Shown here piece after piece: positions 35,137 through 45,600 of a stretch of 64,000 bases of DNA. A model generated the notes under the pieces. The model did no database searches, was not told the origin of the DNA, and saw only the letters and a list, made by a program, of their open reading frames with translations. The position numbers were made by a program, and so were the translations under genes. This stretch comes from Rhynchonema sp. JSB1_4 (lineage: Eukaryota; Nematoda; Chromadorea; Monhysterida; Xyalidae), in the NCBI GenBank assembly GCA_030248065.1, contig JASAMV010002279.1:1-64000 (forward strand). Reading direction: 5' to 3'. The first letter of the stretch is position 1. Every line of letters begins with the position of its first letter.

Positions 35137-35885
35137 CTGGGGGGAAGACTGATTACAAATTAAACGAAGCCATAATCAGCCTTCCCCCCAAGGCCCAATC
35201 TCAGGAAGGCTGATTACGCATGCTGTAGCATGCATATAATCAGCCTTCCTGGGTTGGGCAGCTGGGGGGAAGACTGATTACGCTGACTGAATTGCGCGGA
35301 ACGGGCGTATGGCCGGTGTGGCGTGAAGCACGAGCTGGTGTTGGGGTCTGGTCCCAATTGAATGCAGCAGTAAATAGCAGTTGGGCACTAATGTTTCACG
35401 TCATTGACTATCTCGAGTTTGTAGTGTCTGTGATGTTTCACTTGGCTACAGCTTAGGCTTAGGCTCCGTCTAGCCTGAGTCAAATGAAACATCTCAGGCC
35501 TGCAAAACAGCGAGGCAATCATTGACGTGAAACATTACGCGCGGTCGTTCCAACTCCAAAACAGTTGCATCCGGACCAGATCACTGGGAACGAACTGTCC
35601 CACAACCGATTCGGGTTTATCCGTTTTATTTTTCAATTTGTAATCAGTCTTCCCCCCAGCGCAGCTGAGTCGGGTTTATCAGGTTTATCAGCTTTATCCG
35701 GGTTATTTATAATCAGTCTTCCCCCCAGCGCAGCTGAGTCGGGTTTATCAGCTTTATCAGGTTTATCAGCTTTATCCGGGTTATTTGTAATCAGTCTTCC
35801 CCCCAGCGCAAGGGAGTCGGGTTTATCAGGTTTATCAGCTTTATCCGTTTTATTTATAATCAGTCTTCCCGGCACGCTACAAACT
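35137..35885. repeat. Inverted and tandem repeats with GGGGGGAAGACTGATTAC ends
   Basis: CTGGGGGGAAGACTGATTAC occurs at 35137 and 35262, and its reverse complement GTAATCAGTCTTCCCCCCAG at about 35640, 35709 and 35787. The right part is a tandem array of about 75-bp units that include GGTTTATCAGCTTTATCCGG. It is non-coding. Confidence 0.75.
35389..35537. mobile_element. 149-bp MITE with TAATGTTTCACGTCA ends
   Basis: The ends TAATGTTTCACGTCATTGA and TCATTGACGTGAAACATTA are perfect inverted repeats. An inner second copy of TGTTTCAC / GTGAAACA-like sequence surrounds a TTAGGCTTAGGCT core. It may have a TA target duplication and is nested in the 35262-35659 repeat. Confidence 0.8.
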
Positions 35886-36133
35886 GATACCTAAAATCAA
35901 CCAAAAAAACCAATATTGGGCTTTGGTCCAATTTAAGCCCAAGCCTAAGCCCAGTTGCAGGAGTAAGCCTAGGTCTAAGCGTTACCGCCTGACCCCAAGC
36001 CCATAAAGCCTACTCCAACGAACACCACCTGACCGAATTTTATGTGGGCAGGGATGTGGGTATGGAACAGGTGGGACAAGCGACATAAATCATTATGAGC
36101 AGCTTTGCGAGAAAATCAGAGTGTGTGTCGGTT
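35886..36133. other. Intergenic stretch with AAGCCTAAGCCC motifs
   Basis: There are repeats of AAGCC[C/T]AAGC near 35930-36010. No gene or terminal repeats were seen. Confidence 0.4.
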
Positions 36134-36200
36134 CGCTGGCTTCAGCTGTGAAGGCGTTGGACTCGTGCCTGCGGGACCGCTGATTCGAGTCCCGCCAGCG
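36134..36200 (+). tRNA. tRNA-like sequence, possibly a SINE head or tRNA pseudogene
   Basis: A perfect 7-bp acceptor-like stem CGCTGGC/GCCAGCG encloses an A-box-like TGGCTTCAGCTG, the segment AAGGCGTTGGACTCG (close to D-arm/anticodon-stem sequence of serine-type tRNAs) and a B-box-like GATTCGAGTCC. T runs follow at about 36215-36235, as for Pol III termination. The T and anticodon arms do not fold canonically and the length is short (67 nt), so a functional tRNA is unlikely. Confidence 0.35.
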
Positions 36201-36239
36201 CCGGCGAAATTTGTTGTTTTTTTGCTTTTTTTGGTTTAA

Positions 36240-36620
36240 ACTAATTTATACATGCACAAAATGATGAGAAATAGTGTTTGTAACAGTGAAATCGGGGTTG
36301 GGGTGTCAAGACATAGCCCTCATTTTTTGTTTGTTTCCTTGAGCTTAGGCTTAGTCTTAGTCTTAGGCTTAGGTTGTTAGTTTATTTAGTATTTTGCAAA
36401 AAAAGTTTTTATTTTTGCGCAATTTTTTAAATTTGCTCTTGCTCGCTTTTTTGCCTTCATTTATTTCTCTGTTTTTTCCTTTTCATTGCTGCCTTCATCA
36501 AGCTCTCACTTTTTATAGTGTCTTCTACTAATAGATAATATTAATCTGTCACAACTTTCCATTTTTATAATTAGGCTTAGGCTTAGGCCTACGCCTAGGC
36601 TTCTTAGGCTTGGGCTTATA
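36240..36620. repeat. AT-rich stretch with degenerate GCTTAGGCTTAG runs
   Basis: GGCTTAGGCTTAGG-type hexamer runs are seen at about 36342-36373 and 36573-36620. They are degenerate and short. No gene was seen. Confidence 0.5.
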
Positions 36621-36977
36621 CGTAATCTGAAGCGGCTGGCTTCAAAACGCCGTTTTCTGCCTTTTATAGGCGTGGATGATTTTCCAAAGATTTTTAACTC
36701 CTCTTATAAACTGTTCCTTGCATTTTTCTGCAATGAAACATCAAATTTTGATTGACGTAATCTTGACCTTTTTGAACTAGAAACTTATTTGTAACCCTGA
36801 TCAGCATCTCCCGCATTACCAGATCGTAGAACCGAATTGCCAATAACTAATAACCGCAGCAACCACAAAATCACATCACAAATTCATTCACGTTTGGAAT
36901 GGGTTAGTTCGAGAGGCAAATATATTCCGTCAGAACTTATTCACACTCCGCAAAAAAACAAATCGACGGCTTTTCAG

Positions 36978-37105
36978 CAAAGAAATCACAAAAAGCCGCC
37001 GCAAATACGAAAGGCAGGCAGTCCCAGAGATCAGTGAGCAAATCACGAAACAGCGATCAAGAAGTGAGATCAAAAACAGCACAACAACGAAAATCGCTCA
37101 AACAG
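36978..37105 (+). other. Candidate coding exon upstream of the Ser/Asp-rich gene
   Basis: TTTTCAG precedes and GTTCAA follows 128 nt that are open in one frame (2 + 126 nt), giving a Lys/Ser/Gln-rich peptide (e.g. KSQKAAANTKG, KSRNSDQEVRSK). The composition fits the small gene downstream, but the donor is weak and no upstream exon was found. Confidence 0.3.
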
Positions 37106-37406
37106 GTTCAATCAAATGCATATGAAATGAAAGTCGGTTCATCTTGAAAAGTGTTTCTCACAAAAAGACGCCAGTTTTCGGACAAGACAGTCACTTTTGA
37201 ATAAAAGAACGCAGCATCCAAACTTTTATTCTGGTATGGAAAATTCGGTCCGTCTCGTGCGTGACCGTGACATTGGATGCATCAATTTTCCGCCATAGCG
37301 TGAAAGTCGTTGCCAGACAGCTGATAAAAACAAGTATGGAATTCCGGTGTGCAGTGTGACATCCCAACATCCATTAGTGAATTCAAAAATATCTTTTGAC
37401 CACCTG

Positions 37407-37828
37407 CAGTGTAGTGGCAGGCCCATGTGTGGGAGGTAAGTATGATGCGGGGTTGGGACCGGAAGCGTGAGAGGTATGATTTTAGTCACCCAAAAAGGCG
37501 AAAAAACACCGTTTTTGTGATACAATTTTGGCCAAAAATTGAGGTAAAAATAGTACTTTTTCAAAATTTTCGCCGAAAATCGCCTAAAAGTAGGTATTAT
37601 GGGTGGGTTTGCGCGCGGAGCGCGCGATTTTTGGGAAAATAAGGTCGAAAAACACCGATTTTTGCCTTAAAAAGGTATAAAATTGCTTGTGAGAGGTATG
37701 ATTTGGAGTTGTGAGAGGTAAGTACTCAACCCCCCCACCCCCCCCCAACCCCCCCCTCGGGTTTTGTGGTAGGTAAGTACTGAGAGGGGGGTAACCACCC
37801 CCCCAACCCCCCCCCAGCCACTACTATG
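37407..37828. mobile_element. hAT-like element, CAGTGTAGTGGC family
   Basis: It is 422 bp with ends CAGTGTAGTGGC and GCCACTACTATG (2 mismatches in 12) and duplication ACCACCTG at 37399-37406 and 37829-37836. The interior has a CGCGCGGAGCGCGCG palindrome and C runs. It is inserted immediately upstream of a coding exon of the small gene. Confidence 0.88.
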
Positions 37829-37859
37829 ACCACCTGCCAAAAGTCGCCTGACCAATCGA

Positions 37860-38665
37860 ATGCGCAATCCGATCAAAGCATACCGGCCATGGATTCCCCT
37901 CCACCAGGATACGCCAACAGCGCAACGTGGTGGTCGTGGTCGTCAACGCCAATCGAGCAGTCGACAGCCGCGAGGCGATGACGATCGACGACAGGACGAC
38001 CCGGAACAAGATGACCAGTCGGAGACAATGTCCGACACCAGCAGCAACAGTGATTATGACGATGACGAGGAAGAGGTATTATACGATCCTTACCTTTATG
38101 CCCATCTGGTGCATTTGCATTGATGGTCGCCTTGGTACACCTCTCACCTATTCTTGCGTTCAGTGTGCAATGCATAGGTTGCTGGCCCATTTGCACGAAT
38201 GTTGATTACATAGTAGGTATGTATCCGAGTATTAAGGACCTGAGGAGGCCTTCTGTGTTGAGAAATTCGTGGGCGTTTCTGGATTTGTGAAGTTCACCAT
38301 TTTTTTAACGCTGGTAAACATTTAAAAAAATGCGCCACTTTTCCCAGCTGAATACATCATCGACCTCGTAAGGTTCAACATAGTCATCACTTGCTTGCTT
38401 ATTTGTGATCCCGTCGTACATACCCTGCGTATTTGACCACATAATCATGGTTGAGAAATCGGAAAGAACTGCGAGCAAGAACAGATGATAAAATTGTCAA
38501 GCTGCTTCACAGAACGTAGCCGACGAGTTGTTCTACGAAGAACAGTACGAGGACCGCGACATCAGCCTCGACGAAGACAAAAGTGGACAAAGCAGATCGA
38601 CATCGAAATCGTCGAAAAAGGCCAAACTGAAGCAAAACAGTCGCGTGCGCGTTCGTCGACGTTAA
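37860..38665 (+). CDS. Small Arg/Asp/Ser-rich protein of unknown function (5' end uncertain)
   Basis: The exons 37860-38075 and 38513-38665 join in phase 0 across a GTATTA...TTCACAG intron to give 122 residues ending in TAA. The first part carries an RGG-like GGRGRQRQSSSRQPRG segment followed by an acidic Ser/Asp run (ETMSDTSSNSDYDDDEEE). The second is acidic, then strongly basic at the end (SKSSKKAKLKQNSRVRVRRR). This looks like a disordered nuclear or RNA-binding tail. Sequence just upstream (from about 37847) is also open in another frame and looks coding (SPDQSNAQSD...MDSPPPGYANS). So either the gene continues 5' with a frame change near 37920, or the ATG at 37860 is the start. AATAAA at 38805-38818 fits its 3' end. 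Confidence 0.5.
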
Positions 38666-38804
38666 AACGATTTATGAAATGCACAACAAACAACAACATC
38701 TTTCGAGATCTTGGTCTTATTTCTAAAGATCTTCTCTGGGATTGTGTTATCAGCCGATCAATCGGAAATATTTGACAAAATCAGACCTGACCGAAACTGA
38801 CTTA

Positions 38805-38818
38805 AATAAAATAATAAA
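38805..38818 (+). terminator. Polyadenylation signals of the small gene
   Basis: Two AATAAA hexamers (38805-38810, 38813-38818) lie about 140 nt after its stop codon. Confidence 0.5.
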
Positions 38819-39657
38819 GTGATGACGGATATTTCTCTCAATATCAATGCATGCGGATGCGAGAACTTTTGGTGGAAATTTTTGCAGTCAGACTGTTTGT
38901 AACTGGACCATTGGCCAACGTTGATTTTAGCTGGTCTCAGCCGATTGATGTCGTTGATGTTTCATCGAGCCTTTGCGGGATGCCATGCCAAAGGCTTCTT
39001 GAGCTGCGTAAGGTGACACCGTGTGACAGTCGTGATACAACCCGTTTTCGGCTTAGCTGTGTGTTTCGCCTAAGCCTGAAAATAAGCCTAAGTCTGAGTT
39101 CACGCTTATGGTAGCATGGAGAAAATTGCGGAATTTGCAAAGACAAAGTTGGCGGCGTATACCCTCTTCGCGCGCGGACACTGTCGTTTTTCGTGTAAAG
39201 ATACGGCTCTTCCGCGTTAGGTCAGAGGAATCGCGGAAAGAATTGCGTTTTGCGAAAATTCAGGTCAGACAAAGGTTCGTCGTCTTTTGGTTTTTCACCT
39301 TCAATTTCTTCGGTCTACATTCATTCTGCATGATCGCTCGCAATTTCAGTTTTAACGTGCAACGGATCGCTGTTTCATCATCTCATTTCGCAAAATTTCA
39401 CTGGGAAAACTCCCCCCCCTCCCGAAAAAATGACTTGAGTTTTGTTGATTGCTGAGACATCGACGTTGTTTCCGTCGCTTGCGAATCTTCTTTCGTCTGT
39501 CTTCTATCCGCATCGAATTACTCAACGAGACAGAAGTTGTCTAGCTGGCAAGCTGGAGGTCCGCTCGTCGACTTCGACAACAAACGCCAAACCTTTGATT
39601 TCGTCCAACGAAGGGGAAGGAGAAAGGAGGAGGATTGACGCGGTCGTCGGCGATCGC
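38819..39657 (+). promoter_or_regulatory. Region upstream of onecut (5' UTR/promoter)
   Basis: There is no separate gene here. From 39442 the frame of onecut exon 1 is already open, without an ATG until 39658, so this may be 5' UTR or an extra N-terminal exon with an unseen start. A TAAGCCTGAAAATAAGCCTAA stretch near 39070 is another GCTTAG-type repeat. Confidence 0.4.
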
Positions 39658-42600
39658 ATGGTGGAATCGACATTGCACGATGGTCGAACGATGGACAACG
39701 CGTCAACGTCTACGTTAGCGTCGGCAGAGTCGAATTCACCGACCGATAAGATTGAAAATCGATCGCAAAGTCCCGCCGCCACATCAACAAGTGCCATTAT
39801 TGATCAAAAACCAAGTGCCCACGTCGTCATCCAGCAAGAAGAAGAACAGCAACAACGACAATCGACGTTGTCGACCGCCGAAAGCGTAGTGGATGAAATT
39901 GCCAGGTTTGTTGGGTTGCGATCAGGGTTTCTTGGGACCCGACACCCGACACTTACGGTTCAAAACATCAGTTTTGCTGAGAGATTAATTTTGAGAGAAA
40001 ATTTTCTTTGAACCGAATGTTTCCGAAGATGCAGAATGTGACATTTTGGTGTTTGTTTCGTGTGAAAATACTTGAATTCAGTAACTTGAGCCAAAAATTG
40101 TACTAATGATGCAAATGCGAAAAAAAATTGCCTGTTTTTGTCCCAAAAGCAGATGTCGGGTGTAGGCATGGGCACCAATACCAATACCCAATACCAATAC
40201 CACCCAATACCAACACCAATGCCAGTTTCTGGTATTGGTATTGGGTCTAATTCTGGTATTGGGTACTGGTTCACGTCTGGTATTGGTATTGGGTAATGGT
40301 ATTGGGTTTACGCAGGTATTGGGCCAAAATCAATACCTGATCCAATGGTGTAGCTGGGGGGTGGGGGGTCCCCCCCTAGGTACAGTAGGTAGGTTGCCGC
40401 CCCTCACCTGGTACAGTAGGTAGGTTGCCGCCCCTCCCCTGGTACAGTAGGTAGGTTGCCGCCCCACCTAACTTTTCACCCAAAACAATCATTTTTTGGC
40501 TTAAAATCGCATAAAATTAGCATACTTGTCTGCAAATAGGCGAAAAATCGCGCGCTGCGCGCGAAATTAGTGTTTTAGGCCACATTTTCTTCAGTATTTA
40601 GACATAAAAAATTTCGGTTTCCAGATGACCCCCCCCCCCAAGTGGTACGACCCCCCCGCATTTTGGGTGGTACAGTAGGTTGCCGCCCCGCCTGGGTAGC
40701 TACACCACTGACCTGATCCCAAACTCAAAAACCCAATACCAAACCAATACCAAACACAATACCAGGCACCAAACCCCACCAAACCAATACCAAACCAATA
40801 CTAAAACCAATAATCAATGCCATACCAAACACTGTAGTGGCTGGGGGGGGGGGGGATGGGGGGGGGCATTCCCCCCCCTAAGGGGTATCTATCTCGAGTC
40901 AACCCTTAGGGGGGGGATGGGGGGGGAAGGGTATCTATCTCGAGCCGACCCCAAAGGGTATCTCGAGTAAGTAGATTTATGGTTTTCAAAGGCAAAAACA
41001 GGTGTTTTTCGACCTCGGGACCCCCAAAAATCGCGCGCTCCGCGCGCATACACCCAAAAATGGTCATTTTAGGCCAATTTTCGGCAAAAATGTCAAAAAA
41101 TACCCATTTTTAGGCCATTTTTGCAGTAAAATTGCATGCAAAAAAGGGCCTTTTTTCGCCTTTTGACGGACCATAGGGGTATCTTGGGTAGCCTCTGGGG
41201 GGTATCTCGAGTAAGTCCGAAACCTTCCCCCCCTAGGGTATCTTGGGTCGATTGGCCTGCCACCACACTGATACCAAATACCCAACACGGACCCAATGCC
41301 CAATATCCCATAATCCCAATGGTGTACCCAGTATCCCCAAAGGGGGGTGGGGGGTCCCCCAGGTACAGTAGGTAGCAAGGTACATAGGTAGGTTGACGTT
41401 CCATCCTGGTACAGTAGGTAGGTCGCCGCCCGGCGGCTGGTACAGAAAGATGCGCTTTTTGGCTCAAAATGGTATAAAATTGGTATTTTTCTCTCCCAAT
41501 AGGCGAAAAATCGCGCGCTGCGCGCGAAATTAGCGTTTTAGGGTACATTTTGATCAATATTTCGACCTAAAAATTTTTGGTGGTACAGTAGGTTGCCGCC
41601 CCACCTGGGTAGCAACACCACTGCAAATGCAATACCCTAATATACCCAATACCAACCCAATACCCGGAACCCAAGTGGTATTGGTTTGGTATTGGGTATT
41701 GCTATTGGGTATTGGTCTGTGCCTGGTATTGATATTGGGTATTGGTATTGGGTCTGATTTTGGTATTGGGTATTGGTCCATGACTGGTATTGGTATTGGG
41801 TCTCAAAACAGGTATTGTGCCCATGCCTAGTCGGGTGTCGGTTTTTTTTCAAAAACTAGATGTCGGGTGTCGGGTTTTTTTTCAGATATCGGGTGTCGGG
41901 TACTTCCAGATGTCGGGTGTCGGACATTGGGTACCCCCCGACCTCTAACCCTAGTCATCGACCGAGTTTTTAGGCCCTGCCCAATCCCGCCCTATCGTCC
42001 GAAAATGTCCGACGCTGCCCGAGTTTCTTGCTCGAAAATACTTTCGCCACTTTTTGGCACAAATTTTATAGTTTTTCGTGAGCAACAGCAACTTGCCATT
42101 CAGAGTAGCAGAGAATTTCACTTCGAAGTTGTGGTAAATTTGGCTTTTGCCAAAATTTGTGAAGCCTTTTCATGAATTTACTTTGATGTTGACCGTCGGG
42201 CCTTTTCGTTCCGGCCATCCCTTCCGATTCCCCGGTTAGATTACCGGCCCGATTGAGATTGTGACCATGCCTGAACTGCAACGCGCAGCAAACAGCCGCA
42301 AATCGATTTTACAATTTGCAGAGGTGCGATTGACTTGGACAAACCGTCACCGGCCTCAACTTCCAGCCATAACATGCCTGACGACGCCTTGGGTACGATA
42401 TATTTATTTATTGCACACGTAACCGCTGGTAAACCAACCCATTTTTTCCCTAAACAACCGTTGCGGTTTCGACTTCGATCCAAAGTCGGATACCGCGGCT
42501 GTTTTGGTCTCGTCATTAGATGGACAGCCAGGTCAAGTCCCGACCTCGAGCAGATAAAACAATAAAACAAAAGCTGATGACTGGGCTACAGACAAAAAAA

Positions 42601-45600
42601 TATGTCAGATCAAATCCTGGAATCGGTGGTGGCTGCGTCAGACCCGAATCTGGCGCCAACTCCGCCGGCCATGTTTGACGACAACAAACAGCAACGAATA
42701 TGTGATACAATCAATCAAGTGGTGCTAAACGCCAGGTGTATACCGACTCCGGTGTATAGGTAAGATTCGGTGCGATTCGTTTCGACATTCTGGTCACTGG
42801 AAACGCAAAAATTATGAATAAACGCATTATTGTTGTCAATTTCAGGGTTCTGACACCGATGGCAATCGAACCGCAGCACGAAGAGGAAGAGGACTTGTCA
42901 GGCGTCAGCACCAACTTTCTGGACCAACATTTGAGCGATACTATTGATCAGGTTTGGCTATGACAAAGCCTTAGTGGAGGTAGCCAACTCCCGATTCATT
43001 TATTTTAGAAAACGACAGTTGTTTAGCTACATGCAGTGACTCCCGCATGAGCATCTGATGCTGAATCTGTGCTGTCAACCCTTTTTTGGTCTACTCTTCA
43101 CTGCAGTAACCGTTTTTGTGAGTTTTGCGGATGAAGGCGGGAAATTTTTGCTGTAAATGCAGAATATTTCCAGCTTACGCATAAAACAAAGCTGTCAGGT
43201 TCTTTAGCCATGAAATATTTTGCAAGAAACCCAAATGGAAAATAATCAAGGAAAACAAATCTCATTCGTTTCTTTCCCAGGTTGCCAATAGCAGCGGTGG
43301 CGATGAGGCGAGCATATACGTGTCCTACCCACAACAACAACACGAACAACAACATTCATCCCACAACAACAGCCATCTATCCCGATCCCATCACCCGACC
43401 ACCATCACGATGTACGCGGTGCCCAATCGATCCGCAGCATTCGACGATTTACCCGAGAACTTTCTCGAAAACATCAGTCCGGGATCGGGCAGTTCCGACA
43501 ACAATGGGAATCAACAGAACAACACGTTTGTGCTCAGTAGTACGACCAGCAATAATCATATTTCGACGAGTGCTAGCTATCATTTATCGAACAATATCAG
43601 CGGCAGCAATCATAATATGCACACTACGAATGTCAACCACAATTCGGGGACTTATGCGTCAACAGCAGCTGATTCCTATGAGTCGAATAATTCTATGCAA
43701 CAACAATCACAATCAAGTCAGTTTTTTGTCGGGAGATTGGGTTACATTTCGTTTCATTTGTAATTTTGAAGCGCTAAATGTTTTGAATCCGTTACTACAC
43801 GCGCTGGAGTTGTTTACAGTGTTAGCAGTTCGTATGCACATCACTAAAACTGTTATAAAATAAGGAAACCTATCCTATACTTACGTATTTTTCCGGAAAA
43901 TATATTTTCGAAAAAAAACCGCTTTTTTCGAAAAAAAAACGTTTTTTTTCAAACATTTTTCCAGTACTTAAGGATACCCATGGTCCAGAAACGCCTATTT
44001 TGGAGGAAATTTCGTCGGGAAATGGCCTGAAACAGGCTAAAAATGCACTTGGAGATTAAAAAGTGCTCATTTTGAACTGTTTTGTACCGATTTACATTGG
44101 TTTTGACAACATCCTCTCGCAACCTTGGAAAATATCTCGGAAATTTTTGGAAAAAAGCCGTTTTTTTCCAAAAGTTGCCACTTGGAAAAATTTCCGGAAA
44201 AATAAAACCGTATTTTTCCTGGCCTCGGAAAAAACGGTTTTTTTCAGGTTTTTTCGAAAAAAAAAACTTTTTTGGGCACGCAAGTATACCCTGTCCACTC
44301 AGCTGTGACAAAGGCGGATCCTGTCCGTGACCAACGTTCATTTCAATTTTCAGGGGCTCAGTACATCCCGATATCAATCCAGCAGCAAGTGCAAACACGA
44401 CACAACAACACCACCTCTCTACCCAATAATCACCAACAACAGCAATATCACCTGATGAAAATCGAACCTCACGACCCGCATACAGTGCCGATCGCAAATA
44501 CTCGTCCTCCCGGCGGCAACAATCGTGTGCTGCCACCGCCATCCGAACTGTTGTCAACACTGTCGCCAGCAGCCACGTTTGTCCTGCAACAACATCAGCA
44601 ACAACAACAGTCAAACAACAACAACACCGGCCACAACAACAGTGGTGGTGGTAAATTTGAATTGGTGCCCAGTAGTACGTCGAGCAACAACAACCTGCAC
44701 GTCAGCACGGTGGATTTGGCAAATTCGATGATCACGCACATGTTCCCGGCCACGACTGGGACTTCGCAGCAGGTATGATTGGGAGATGGCATTTGTTTAG
44801 AAGTCTGCGCCGAAATGCGGATTCTGCTTGTCAGACAGAGATGGTGTTTATTTGGAGATCCGTTGTCTCCTTGTCTAAAGAAACGACGCATTTCGAAGAA
44901 AAATCGAACAATGTGGCCTCCAGACTTGGGTTAGAGCTATGTTGGCGGGTGCCAAAAATGGGCATGTGTCTGGTGTCGGGTGCCCCCTGCCCCACAGATG
45001 TCGGGTGTCGGCTTTTTTGGGACCGGACATCCGACACGAAGCAAATTAACAAAATTTCGCCTATTTTGGTCCGAAAACGTGATGGGTGCCAGTTACTTTT
45101 TGAACTGTTGGGTGACGGGTTTTTTCTCAAATGTCGGATGTCGGGTTCATAACCCTAGCCCTGACCACGTAACACTTCACAGGCTCAAAAACTGTGCACG
45201 ACGCTCACAACACCACTTTACGTGAGTATGACTACTGACTGAGACGTGGTATATGTTCGTATTTTTTCGTAAAATATATTTCGAAAAAAACGTTTTTTTC
45301 AAATATTTTTAACACTGAAGTATACCGATTGTCCAAAAACGCCTGTTTTCGACAAAATTTTGTCGGGGCTTTCGAAAAAAATTTCTGAAATTTTTTTGGA
45401 AAAAACCCGTTTTTTCCTAAAGTTACCACTTGGAAAATTTTCGGACAAAATGAAAAACGGGCCCTGAAAAAAAATCGGTCTTTTTCGTTTTATTCCAGCG
45501 CGCAAGTATGAGACGTAATAGTCACAAAATTCCAGGCAGATCTAGTTCGATAAAGAAACGATTCCAAGAAATGCGACGTCAGTTATTTATCAATAAAAAA

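Larger units (their letters stand above)
40163..41829. mobile_element. Mobile minisatellite in onecut intron 1
   Basis: The ends TAGGCATGGGCACCAATACC and GGTATTGTGCCCATGCCTA are flanked by GTCGGGTG (40155-40162 and 41830-41837). The interior is the CCAATAC minisatellite, interrupted by at least two hAT-like insertions. The flanking sequence itself contains GTCGGGT repeats, so the duplication is weaker evidence here than at 32054-33235. Confidence 0.8.

Noticed and set aside
37226..37564. Minus-strand open frame ending in a TRRTEFSIPE-like tail next to an AATAAAA
   Set aside because: Part of it lies inside the hAT-like element at 37407-37828. No upstream exon or homology supports a gene.
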